The notes under the pieces: generated by a model
What the model was told of the DNA's origin: nothing
The model's input: the letters and a program-made list of their open reading frames with translations, nothing else
Database searches by the model: none
Program-made: the position numbers and the translations under genes
Assembly: GCA_034509735.1 (NCBI GenBank)
Contig: JACGWO010000002.1
Location: forward strand, 45,153,702-45,217,701
Direction: 5' to 3'
Origin: Sesamum alatum
Taxonomy: Eukaryota > Streptophyta > Magnoliopsida > Lamiales > Pedaliaceae
Length of the DNA: 64,000 nt
In this document: piece after piece, positions 31,009 to 42,600 of the stretch
Layout of the letters: each line of letters begins with the position of its first letter
How positions within the stretch are numbered: the stretch's first letter is position 1

Positions 31009-31260
31009 TGCAGGTTCATTATATGCTTAAATAAGACCTCGTGTGTGTCAATGTAAACCTTCTCCTTATCAAGAATCCCAAACATTTAGAATTTTGAAAT
31101 ACATTTGTATTTATACATTTATACATCTGTTTGAAGCAATGAAATGTGCGATTAGATTGCAAATTAGTATTACTAATCCTCACAAACCCAGAAAATCTCA
31201 TGGCACTAGCTTAATTATTACACTTATACTTTGAATTAGCCAACTGGTTTTTTGGACAGC
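31009..31260. other. Short spacer between two convergent genes
   Basis: Only about 250 bp separates the stop of the acyl-activating enzyme gene (+) from the stop of SBP-A (-). The two 3' UTRs must share or overlap this space. Confidence 0.7.
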
Positions 31261-34200
31261 TTAAATCCAGATGTCTGAAGTGCAATCCCCACCAGGATAT
31301 CTCATCTCATGCACCAAAGAGGGGCCATCTGGTTCAGATCCAAAATCCACAAAGAAATTGGGGTTGATCACAAGACCACCTTTCTCAGTATCAACGTCTA
31401 TCTGTAACATATGGCCACCTTTCTCCACAAGCTCAGGGTAAAATTGACGATCCCATGTGCTGAACACCGAATTCGTAACATAAAGCCTCTTTCCGTCCAA
31501 GCTTAGTTGAATCATTTGAGGCCCGCCTCTTAATCGATGTCCCTGAACTTCTGGTATGTCAACTTGGTACGTCGTAGCACCATCTTCAGTCTCAACAACG
31601 ACGGGGCTTCCTTTTTGAACTAACCCTCCAAGCCATACTTGGCCGGTTAGCTTAGGATTCGTCGGGTCCTGAATATTATACTGTCTAATATCGCCATGAA
31701 ACCAGTTGGAAAAGTAGAGGAAACGATCATCAAGAGAGATCAAAATATCAGTTATGAGACCAGGCATCTCTGGGAGAATCCAGTTCTGCACCTTGAGCGG
31801 CTTTACTGGGATTGCTACCTGTGCAAGTTCGACTTTACTTCTCCGATCTCAATGCCTTAGAGCTATTGATCCGAAAGAAATATCAATTCTTTCACCTACC
31901 TCATGGCCCCATGACCCATCAGGCTTCTTGAAAAATCTTACCACATTGCTTGTTAAACCACACCCCACGAATCCAATATCCTTGTCTGGATTGTGCAAGA
32001 ATCTTATCTATGTTCAAATCAACAACATAAGTACATTACAAATAAATTAATATAGAAGAGTTTATAAGCATATGTACGTAGGGTCAAATCTGAACCAATC
32101 ATATGATAAGTGCAATACACTTGCCGTGTGATTGGTGTACAGTTTAGGAAAAGTGACCAACTGACAAAGAGTCGTGATTACCTCCAAAGGCGTGAGACCA
32201 GAATTTCCAAGATCCAATATCTGTTTCAACTCACCCTCAGGCCAAGTGTAAACATGCAAATGTCTCCCATAAAGACCATCTGAAACATGCTGAAGGTTGA
32301 AACCTTTGGTGAAAGCAGATGGGGCTCCTAGAGATGAGCTGATCATGATCTTATGCCGAGGTTGGTACCAAAAATCATACCCAAAAAGAGGGTTGTGCCC
32401 TGGTTTCTCCCACCTATTAGGATTTGGAACGGTCACACTCCATTCCAAATTTAGAACGGTTACTTTAACCGCAGTTTGAAATGATGTTTCCCATAGTTAC
32501 AGATGGAAATAGATGTCATCTTAAATTAAGGATTGATTTGGAGCTGCATAAATTACTTCTTAGTTACAGATAAAAAGAATCATACATTTGCATGTTTCCC
32601 AAATTCCGTCTCAACGTCAAAATGGGACGACGGGCCGTCCCAAAATTCGTCCCAATAAGGTCTTTTTTTTTTTTGCCAAACGTTTAGTATTGAAACCATA
32701 GGATAAAGGAACAGTGAATCTCAATGACATCCAAGATGAACAAGAATATAATGTAGATAGTATATGCAAAACATACAATACCTTCCTTTGACATTAAAAT
32801 CTGAATCTAGCAGAAGAAATCCACTTCCTTGAGCATTTCCATGTTTGTCTCCAAGAAATGAGAGCATGATATCACCAGAAGCAAGGCAATGAGCAGTGTG
32901 GGGGTATGCCAATCCCGTCTTCTCTATTATATCATTGGCTTCAATGACTTTATGTAAAGTTGGAGCCTTCGGGTCCTTTTTAGTATCAACTACGTATATG
33001 CGACCAGAGCTGGGATCAAGGAATCAAAGGTCAGAGGGTTTAACGCAATTTATTCCCCTATGATATTGCAAATGAGCAAATTACTCCCTTATAGAAAAAG
33101 TAGCAATTTACCTAACTCCCTATCTAGGGATGTAAATTGCTTCATTTTAAAAATATACAGAGAGGTAAATTGATATTTAATATCCACGATGATCGAATAT
33201 GAAAGTGCATGGAGACTGCATGCAGCGACAACTTGTAGATGTAATACAGAATAACGAAAGATGAGTTAGAAATTTGGGCACTTACAACAAGCAAGGAAGA
33301 ACGAGAAACCTACGTGCAGCCGTTGAATCAGCATGGCAAGAGCTACAGGCATTCCAACCAGAATGATGTAGTTCATCACCAACATAAGGCATTGGCAGCC
33401 TGTGTATTACTTTTGAGTATGTTTCTGAACTTGGATCTACGTCCACTGTTGCAAGATAATCTGCCTTCTCCCTTCCTGTTCCTGTAAACATCGAAAGGAA
33501 CACAATTTTCACATGATCTGAATCCGAATTTAGGTTAAGTGTAACAGATATCCTAAGTTAGATTCAGGTCCAAATCTGCAAAGTGTCTTGCAATCACAAG
33601 TTCGACAAAAAGAATACTTAGGAAAGCGTTACTTATAGGCTTTCGATACTTAAGTCGGTAAGGTCGTTTAGAGAGTCAGCTAGAGAAAGCAAATAAGATA
33701 GGAAAATTGTATTTAATATATGGAGAGTGTATATCTATAGGCATCATAAATCCAATTCTGACTAAAACTGACATCACCTCTATGTTAGTGGATCAAAATT
33801 GTATTATTCCTTAATGCAATTTTAGTCCATTAAAATAGGGATGGTGACAGTTTCAATCCAGATCAATTTGAGATTTGCAATAAAGGACTATAATTTATGA
33901 AAAATGGTAATTTTGGTCCAGTAAACCCTCACTTGGCCAGAATTTGTCGCACGGCCTGCACGTGACACCTAAAAAATGGGAATTTTTTAAATTTTCGACC
34001 AAATTAGAGTTATTTGGACCAACATTGCCATTTTTCATAATTACAACATTTATCACAAATCTCGAATTGACTCGAACTAAGGCTGCCACCATCTCATATT
34101 AGTGGACCAAAATTGCATTTTTTCTTTTGTAATAGCTAGGAACTTCACTTTTTATTCTTTTTCTTATGTCCATAAATGATATAGTTGAATATATGTATAT

Positions 34201-35003
34201 GAAATACCCAATGTTGATGAAGACTTTAATTGCTCGATGTTTCTATAATAGATTGATATACAAATAGGATTTGTCTTATTGGTTTTAAATATAAATTTTG
34301 TATAAGAAAGGTTGCATTTACGGGTGTTACATTAGGTGGTATTAGAGCACAGTGTTGTTAGAAGATGCAACATACAAAACTTTGGAAAAGTATCCGTTAA
34401 AATTCAGAGAACTACAAAGAAAGCTTGGTGAAACAAATCCCAAATGATTCTACAACACTGTTTCCTCTTCCTTCAATTACATCTAAGTAAATATAATAAA
34501 GTTCACTTTGGATGAAATAATTTGGATATTGAGGACAGAATTTAACTAAATGCTTTTAAATGAATTCATATCACAAGAATTTTAAATTCATAATATTCCA
34601 CAAGTCGCAGTTCAAAATAAGAGTTAATGATTTATATCTTTTGTAAACAAATTCAAAAGTGTTGGTTATTTGAAATTTAAATTCCTATATTAAATTCATC
34701 AATCCAAATATAACGTTAAAAAAAAACCCATGAATTATAATCAAATAATAGAACAAGATAATTATCAGATACTTATATAGAAGGGAGAGAAAAAGCAGAT
34801 ACATATACTCCCAAAAATAAAAGAACCGTATACATATTTTGAGCTACATACGTACCTGTGTAAACACAAGTAACATAAATAAGAGTTTCCTTAGGACCAG
34901 ACATGGCATCAAGGGGAGTAGCATACCCTGCTCCTTTCTTACAGCAACCATTTTCAATCATTGCATTTGCATCTTGCACCACCACCACATCATCAGTTGC
35001 CAT
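31261..35003 (-). CDS. SBP: Selenium-binding protein, copy A (methanethiol oxidase family)
   Basis: Minus-strand exons 34856-35003, 33286-33481, 32782-33009, 32182-32413, 31900-32007 and 31261-31818 join in phase to 489 aa, matching the plant SBP length (about 490). The family is SELENBP1-like: cytosolic, linked to selenium/cadmium binding in plants and to methanethiol oxidation in animals. Visible landmarks are [12 protein letters not shown] (26-37), [12 protein letters not shown] with the CSSC pair at 95-98, PHTAHC (151-156), [24 protein letters not shown] and the C-terminal [10 protein letters not shown]. Odd points: the last intron of copies B and C is absent ([11 protein letters not shown] is continuous at about 31540), and the usual VSCLGD reads LSFLGD, replacing a conserved Cys by Phe166. 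Intron 1 (33482-34855) holds transposon pieces. Confidence 0.93.
33035..33180. repeat. Dispersed repeat fragment in intron 2 of SBP-A
   Basis: The segment with CCCCTATGATATTGCAAATG, then AATTACTCCC and TTGCTTCATTTTAAAAATA, recurs at about 49040-49230 and partly at 47940-48375. It appears to be a short or truncated foldback element. Confidence 0.5.
33790..34140. mobile_element. Foldback element in intron 1 of SBP-A
   Basis: The left part (TGCAATTTTAGTCC..., then GATGGTGACAG and CAATTTGAGATTTG) and the right part (CAAATCTCGAATTG ... GGACCAAAATTGCA) are inverted copies. The end words resemble the element at 51027-52166. No clear target duplication was found, so the limits are approximate. Confidence 0.5.
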
Positions 35004-35974
35004 TTTCGCGCGTTTTTATCTAATTTCTTTCCTTCTTTTTCTCTGTAATAATTAATGTTTTGCTGTTTTTCAATGAGGTTTAGGATCTCAAAGTAACTCA
35101 TCAGAACTTATGATATATCTGGTCCACAAGGTCTGTACATGAAGGTTGACAAGTACATTTTAGGATCTTTATGCGAGTGGCTTATATTATTACAGCAATA
35201 GCACGTCCGGTTTTAGCTTTGAACAGTAAAAACGTACAGAAATGAAAAGAAAGTTATTTTGGGTGAATGCTACAGTTTTTGTTTATCATAGGAACAAGCA
35301 AAATAGGGGTTAAATGCAATCTAGCCATCGTGATGTTTGAAATGTTTAACAAAATCCGTATAGACAATGGAGGTGTCGGGATTGTTCCGGAGTAAGAACT
35401 CCGACGATCAAATTAGTTATGAAGGACGTAGGTCAAAATATTGATACTAGACGGTAATAAATGTTGTAGTTAACATGCCTGTGGTCCCATAAATGAAATG
35501 TTTTTATAGTGTTTTTAACCTATGTATGGATGACATGCAAAGAGTGTAGGATTAGGACACGTGTCCTTCATCAAAGAGTGGAGGTGTTGGAGTAGATGGC
35601 CGACAAGCCAAGGAGTTGGCTCCTTGATCTATTGTGGAGGAATTAGTTCTTTGGCCATCATTTGTCGTGTTTTTATACATCACTTTTGTATGTCACGGAC
35701 AAAGTCCTCAGATCAAATGAACCAATGAAGTTGGGCCGTGCATTTAATGGCGACCATAAAACCAATTTTCGAGGGCCGATTTGAAAGGTTCTAAGTCGAG
35801 AATTCTCAAGAAACGGCATTGAGTGTTCTATAGAGATTAACACTAAAGTATTGCATTTATATAATGAGTGTTGTGTTTCATCGACAATAGACGTATTTTG
35901 TTTTTCTACATTTCATGTTCAAGTATTTACTTTTACCCTAATTATTATCCCACTAATCCATACTTTTCTTTATA
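35004..35974. other. 5' flank of SBP-A
   Basis: Non-coding. The first part should hold the promoter and 5' UTR of the minus-strand SBP-A gene. Between about 35290 and 35400 is a piece resembling the end of a foldback element (GGGGTTAAATGCAATCTAGCC). Nothing else was recognised. Confidence 0.4.
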
Positions 35975-36359
35975 CTAGAAAGCATGACGTGCGATGCACG
36001 TGTACAAATATATTTTTAAAAGTAAATATATCATTTATGTTAAGTTCATGATAGTATTCATATTTTTTTTAATTGAACCATTAGTATTATATAATTATAT
36101 TTCAAACAAATTGATAGTAATCATTTAAATTGATAAGGAAACTATTCAATTATGTTATTTGTAATTCACTTTCTAAATTTAATTGGTACTATTGAATAAA
36201 AATCTATTCCCCAAAATTGAAATTTTATATTTCGTATATCCACTAATGATTATTTTCATTATTATGCATGTATCAAACCAATTAATATGAAAATATAAAA
36301 TAATGATATTCAAAATATGAATATTAAAATAAAAATAATTTGTCAAAGATCCTTATCTT

Positions 36360-38345
36360 GAATAGTAGAAATTCCAATTTAATAAAATAAATTGATCAAT
36401 TTTATTTGTAGGTTTTACTATGCTGATTTTCTGTTGTTTAATTTTGTTTTATTGTTTGTTACGTTTTTTATGTGTGTGTTGTATGTTTTCTTATACTACT
36501 ATATTTGAATGTCATCTTTTTTTAATTTAGTTGACACTATTACAAACTAATTATTTATTGACTGTTGTTATAAAACTATAATCAAATTGGACCATAGTAC
36601 CAATATTTGTATTGTAAGATCCTTTAATGTATGTTAATTATATTTTAGTATCAACTTTTTTATATTGTTAAAACATTATTTACATGCTTTATTAGCTTCT
36701 AAATTTTGAAATATTATTATATAAAATTTTATTTTCACTTTATAAAATAAACAATAGGTGTAAAAGTAAAACATTCAGGATTATCTAATACTAAAAAAAT
36801 CAAGTGCTAAGAGATTCACTCAATAGTTGAATTTTCATAAGCAATTTCAATTTAATAATATTCTATTCATATATCAATTTTTATTCTTTTTAGTACTCAT
36901 GCTTTTTAAACCTTTAAGTTATTTTTATAAATTTATTACTTGAAGAATATACTAATCTCATTGGCTTATTTATTTTTTTTCTAATTTCGACATAATTAAC
37001 TCAGTTTTTATTTATTATTTTATTGTACTGAGGTTATTCTCAAAATTTATTAATTTTTTTAATATAAAAATGCAATTGTACTAATGTGTTAGTATATAAT
37101 TATTTTAAAATTTTATACTTTTAATTGTTATTTTTTAAGGTTTACTCACCATTTGACTTTTCTTACTTTTATAAAGGGAAATATCATTTTTCGGTCCGTA
37201 ACTTAGGTCCTTTCCATTTTAATTTGGTCCATTGATTTTGGGAATCTCACTTTCGGTCCCGTAAATATTAAAATGTAGCAATTTTGGTACCATAACACCT
37301 TTCGCTCTGGATGTTCAAAAGAAAATGGCATGTGGGCGTTAAGTGTATAATAATATAAATGTTACAACTTTTATGTACCTTTTAAAGCATAAAAATAGTT
37401 ATATATATGTCTCGTTAGGACCTACAATTATGTTAGTTAATTTACTGCTCAATAAGATAAGGTTTTAAATTAAATTATTTATTATATTACTATTTATACT
37501 TTTCTTCAATATCAACATCTTGGGGGTGGAGGGGAGATGGATATGGTATTTTTAGCCTATTAATATAAAAATCAATTAGTTAACTCTTTTTTAAATTTCC
37601 AATAGCACTTCTAATTTAATCAGATTGATAATTTGTATTTGTAATTAAATTTTGATACTTATCCGTCATTACATTTTAGAAGAATTCCATTTTAATAAAA
37701 TGATCAATTTTTATTTGTAGGTTTTATTGTGTCTCTTTATTGTTTGATTTTGCTATATTATGTCTGTGTATATAATATGTTTTCTTTTACTATATTTTGA
37801 ATGTCATTGATTCTTAATTTATTGACACTAAATGATTACGAACTAATTATTTATTGACTATTATTATAAAAATATAATTTAATTGGACAATATTACTAAT
37901 ATTTTGTATTGTAAAATCCTAATGTTAATTATATTTCAGTATCAACTTTTAAATATGATCAAAGTATTATTTACATGCTCTATTACCTTCTAAATTTTGA
38001 AATATTATTGTATAAAATTTTATTTTTTGCCTTTATATTGCAATTTTTAATTCTATATATTTTTAGTTTAACTTCTTAATCTTATTTTCATATGCACGGA
38101 TTGGTATAATTTATTTTTTATTCAATAATATATTATGTTAACAACTTAATTTTTTATGTCACATTTGTTGTTTTAATACTTATTCTACTAATTAATACAA
38201 AAAAATAATAGATGTAAAAGTAAAGCATTCAAGATTATCTAATACTAAAAAAATCAAGTACTAAGATATTCACTCAATAATTGAATTTTCACAAGCAATT
38301 TCAATTTAATAATATCATATCCATATATCAACTTTAATTTATAAT
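36360..38345. repeat. Long diverged direct repeat inside the second Helitron
   Basis: About 36360-36900 and 37690-38345 are similar in the same orientation. Shared words include TATTTGTAGGTTTTA, CAAATTATTTATTGACT-like stretches, TTCTAAATTTTGAAATATTA and, strikingly, GATTATCTAATACTAAAAAA at 36780 and 38232. The second copy has about 170 extra bases (38040-38210). This points to internal duplication or to one family member inserting in another. Confidence 0.7.
37182..37345. repeat. Single-ended foldback element fragment
   Basis: GGGAAATATCATTTTTCGGTCC... with further phrases such as AATCTCACTTTCGGTCCC resembles the arm of the element at 46486-46973. No matching inverted right arm was found, so this is a truncated copy. 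Confidence 0.4.
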
Positions 38346-38984
38346 TAAATTTTGATATTTATTCATTAATATGTATATATATAAGTTTAGATTAGTATTT
38401 TATATATTATTCATATGTAGTTTATTTTAAATTTTAATGTATCATGGTAAATTAAAACTTTTTTTAATATAATTAAGATTTCTTCTAGCAAAGTAATTGT
38501 GTTGAAATATTATTTGACATATTAATTTTTTTTAGTTGAATATGTTATTCATTCTATAAGTAGTTTAGAGCAATTAAAATCCTTAAACATTTTTCTTATA
38601 GAATGTTATTTTTTCTATAACTAATTTTATAATATAATTTTCTGTGAATATTATTAAAACTTAATGCGTGATAGGTCTGTGTACTTGGGTTGATTCATGA
38701 TTCACGATTAGAAGTGGGTTATTAAAATTCTGTGTAATTGGATTCATTCATGATATAGATTGTTAAAAATTTCAAAATCTGTAATATAATAATTAATAAT
38801 ATTTAAATGGAGGTATATTTGTTATTTCACAATGGGGAACAAACAATTTGAGTATTCACACATTTATATAGAGTATAGATATAGATATGAATTTTCTTTC
38901 ATTCATTTACTTTCTTTGTTTTATTTTACTCAATTGCATTTGATAATAAATTATTACTTTAATAAAAATATTATTGTATTTGCA

Positions 38985-39013
38985 CACGCATCAAGTGCGT
39001 ATTTTTTTACTAG
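38985..39013 (+). repeat. Possible Helitron 3' terminus
   Basis: CACGCA-TCA-AGTGCGT forms a short hairpin followed by ATTTTTTTA and CTAG, then T. This matches a Helitron 3' end on the + strand. No matching 5' end is clear, so it may be a fragment next to the element ending at 38879. Confidence 0.4.
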
Positions 39014-39095
39014 TACATATAACTAATGGGCTAAAGCCCAAAGCCAAACCCTGTCGATCGCATGGGCTGGACAGGGCTTGGCACCATCCCTGCCT

Positions 39096-39295
39096 AAGAA
39101 GAGTTGTTATCCCAATATGTATTTGGAGGATTACAAGCTCTATCTCAAATACGATCCATCCCAAAGGAGTCCTTAACCCGATATGCATTTCGGAAAATAT
39201 AAACTTGATCACATTGAATTTATCCTAAAAAAAGTCTTTATCCCAACATCAAATTGGGAGACTTCAAACTCTAAATATGAATGCATATTGGGTCA
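39096..39295. repeat. Three degenerate tandem units of about 66 bp
   Basis: Units starting near 39096, 39162 and 39228 each follow the plan AAGGAGTCCTTATCCCAATATG, then a T/G-rich piece, then ACAAACTCTA and a TTGAATTTATCC-like end. They lie in the 5' flank of SBP-B. No known element was recognised. Confidence 0.5.
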
Positions 39296-39641
39296 TGGGT
39301 CCACAAACCCAACCCAATCTCCAACACAAATAAATTCTATTGACTTGAAAAACGAAAAAAATGTGTACAAGCTATACGTTTCATTACCACTTACAAAAAA
39401 AATCATTAAGTATGAACATGTTAATTAATATATTATCAATTCATCCCAAACCTACCTAACTGCTAGTTTTAGCATGAGCTCCTTACTCACCCTCAATGTA
39501 CTTTGTCGATGCTCATTAAAAGACCCTGGACCAGAAGGGGGTGATAATTTCTGAGTTATTTAAAGTTCTGGGCTTTGCTTAAATTCATTGAAAGAAGCAA
39601 GAACTCAGAGGCGGCGTATTGAAGAAAAAGAGGAAAGAAAA

Positions 39642-42600
39642 ATGACAACGCATCTGGGGGCAGTGCTGCAAGAAAATACAAAGGCGGAAAATGATTGCTG
39701 TAAGAAGGGACCCGGATACGCTTCTCCTCTTGATGCCATGTCGGGTCCCAGAGAAACACTTTTATATGTTACCTGTTTTTACACAGGTATGTACCTTGAA
39801 CTTGCTCGTCTTTCTGGGAGTTTCTTCCACCGTTAATATATTAATATTAAATAATTATTTTTAATTATTTAAACTTTTAAATGAAGTGATCGTTTAAAGT
39901 TTTTGATTAAGTATCTAATTATCTTGGTTTATTCAATTTATAATTCATGCAGCGTTATACTTTTGGGATCTCTGTGAACGGGTCTTTTAGGTTCCCAATG
40001 ATTTTGCGCACTTCATACTTTCTGAATTTTTGTATGAGTGTTCTCTTACATCGTATTTGAATTGATAAATTTATTAGTTTAACCAATACATCAGTATAAC
40101 TAAAAACAATGAAACAAATGATTAAAGGCAATTTTCGTTCTCCAACTATAGTCCATTCTCATTTTAGTCCTTTATTTTTCTAGGATTTTAAAATAGTCCC
40201 GTAACTTTTTAATTTGCTCAATTTTGGTCTACTTTTTGCCGAATTTTATCTAAACTTGTCAGAAAACGTCACGAAATCTGACGTGGCAATTTAAATTGGG
40301 GAAAATACAATAAACTCACGCTAGGTGATATAAATACCCATACGTCTGATGAAACTCGAACTTGTTAATGGGACCTCAATCTTAACCATTAGGCTAAGTA
40401 TAAAAGTGTTATTGAATTCTTGTACTCTTTAATGAAATGTTAATTTTTTAGGTCACTTACCTATAACTTGTACATATGCATGCTCAATATGATAATTCGT
40501 TAAGATTAATCTAAATCAATTATCAATAATTCTTCTGTGAAAATTGTGTTGTTTAATTTTGATGCTTACAGGAACAGGAAGGGAGAAGGCAGATTATCTT
40601 GCAACAGTGGACGTAGATCCAAGTTCAGCAACATACTCAAAAGTAGTACATAGGCTGCCAATGCCTTACGTTGGTGATGAACTACATCATTCTGGATGGA
40701 ATGCGTGTAGCTCTTGCCATGCTCATCCAATGGCTGCACGAAGGTTTCTTGTTCTTCCCTGCCTGTTGTAAGTGTCCAAATTTCAACCTGTTTTCTTTAA
40801 TTAATTCTCTTTCACATATTATAATGATTCACTTAGAATAATAAGGGTCTCCTTCCCTTTTCCCCCCTTTGTTGACAATTTACTTCTTTTACATATTTAG
40901 TGATGATCACTGATATGATATTTACCTATATTTATATTTATGTATAATAATAATAATAATAGTAGTAGTAGTACAAGTGTCGAGCACGAAATGTTTCTAA
41001 CAATATAATAACATTTAATGTAAATTACAACGACACCACAAATGATGTACTTATAATTTTATAAGGGGTCGAGAGTATTTGTGTAATTAAGGGTCCGTTT
41101 GGTTCAAATGAGAGGAAAGAGGAAGTGAAAGGGGGACGGGAAGGGGAAGGGGGAAGGGGAGGGAAAGAATAATACTTTTCCTTCAAATTGTTTGGTATGA
41201 TTGGAAGGGGAGTAAATCTCAAATACTTCCCCGTACGTGAAGAATAGATTGAGAAGAAAATACTAATTTTTGTAATTTTACAATTTAACCCTTGCTCTTC
41301 ATTTTGTATTAGAAAATAAACAAGTTAATATTATACTAATATCAAATATTTAAAAACCTTATTAATAAAAATATATATCAAACAAGAACAATAATATTTT
41401 TTATTAATCAAAACGAATATTGTTCATTTATTCTAAATTATTCAGTTTAAATAAAATAAAAATTACAAGTGCCGACAACGGGAAGAGGGAAAAGGATTAT
41501 TCAATAAAAATTAAAAGCAAAATTAGTAATAAAAAATTCTGAAAAATTACAAATGCAAAGTATGTTTACCGGATTGTTGACTTCGACGTACTAGTTTTCC
41601 CAACGATTTGGTTTCTCTGGCGATTATGTACGGTATTATCAGAGGAAAGGAGAAAAGAATTAAAGGAATATATATATATATATATATATGGGCAATAGAG
41701 TAAATAAAAATAAAATATGTATTTTTTTTTTCTTTTTGCCCTTATACTTCCACTTTTCCGTCCAATTTCGGTCGGAAACGAAATTGGACTTCGGATGGGT
41801 TCTATATACATCCAGTTTTACTTCCCTTCCATCTATTCCTCCAAATCAAACACTAAACTTTTTCTTATACATCCTCTTTTACTTTCACTTCTCCTATACT
41901 TACACTTTTTCCTCCAACCAAACATACTCTAAAACTAACCTCTTCAAGGGGTGTCGATGTATTCACCCAAGTATTTTGCTTGCAAAGGGTATTTTAGTAT
42001 TTTCACTGATTGTCCTAAGTTTAATTAATACGATGTAATAAATCATGCAGAAAAGAAAAATTATTAATCCAGCTATCCAGAATCTTATAAAGTAAACAAC
42101 ATACTGTTTATCTGGCCTAACTCAGGTTATTTGAGATACAAGTTTGTTTTAAGTTTGTGAGAATAACCTTTGACATGCAATGGCTTGATACTAGGTCTGG
42201 TCGCATATATGTAATTGATACTCAAAAGACTCCAACTTTGCATAAAGTAATTGAGGTCGATGATGTAATAGAGAAGACGGGGTTGGCATACCCACACACG
42301 GCTCACTGCCTGGCTTCTGGTGATATCATGGTGTCGTGTCTTGGAGACAAACAAGGAAATGCTCAAGGCAGTGGATTTCTTCTCTTGGACTCAGATTTTA
42401 ATGTCAAGGGAAGGTATAATACAACATCTATATGTTCAAAGGCATGTTATATTCTTGTTCATTATGGATTCCTAATTGATGGAAATCATATTACACCATC
42501 CTGTAATTATCACTATATTTGTTGCATGCGGTAGGAATTTATGTATTTACTACTTCATTTAAGATGTTTATGTTAGTTAGGATTTGATTTCTTGTTTTAA

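Larger units (their letters stand above)
35975..38879 (-). mobile_element. Second Helitron, minus orientation
   Basis: Read on the minus strand, the element begins TCTATACTCTATATAAATG (38879) and ends with hairpin ACGTGC-ATC-GCACGT (35987-36001 on +), 8 bases, then CTAG (35975-35978). It lies between A and T as Helitrons do. The hairpin stem and spacing equal those of the Helitron at 4977-10844. It is AT-rich and has no coding remains that I can recognise, so it is non-autonomous. Confidence 0.7.

Noticed and set aside
31754..32050. 98-codon + strand frame
   Set aside because: Antisense shadow of SBP-A exons 5 and 6.
36000..38880. Very AT-rich segment as organelle-derived DNA
   Set aside because: No organelle gene was recognised and the ends fit a Helitron.
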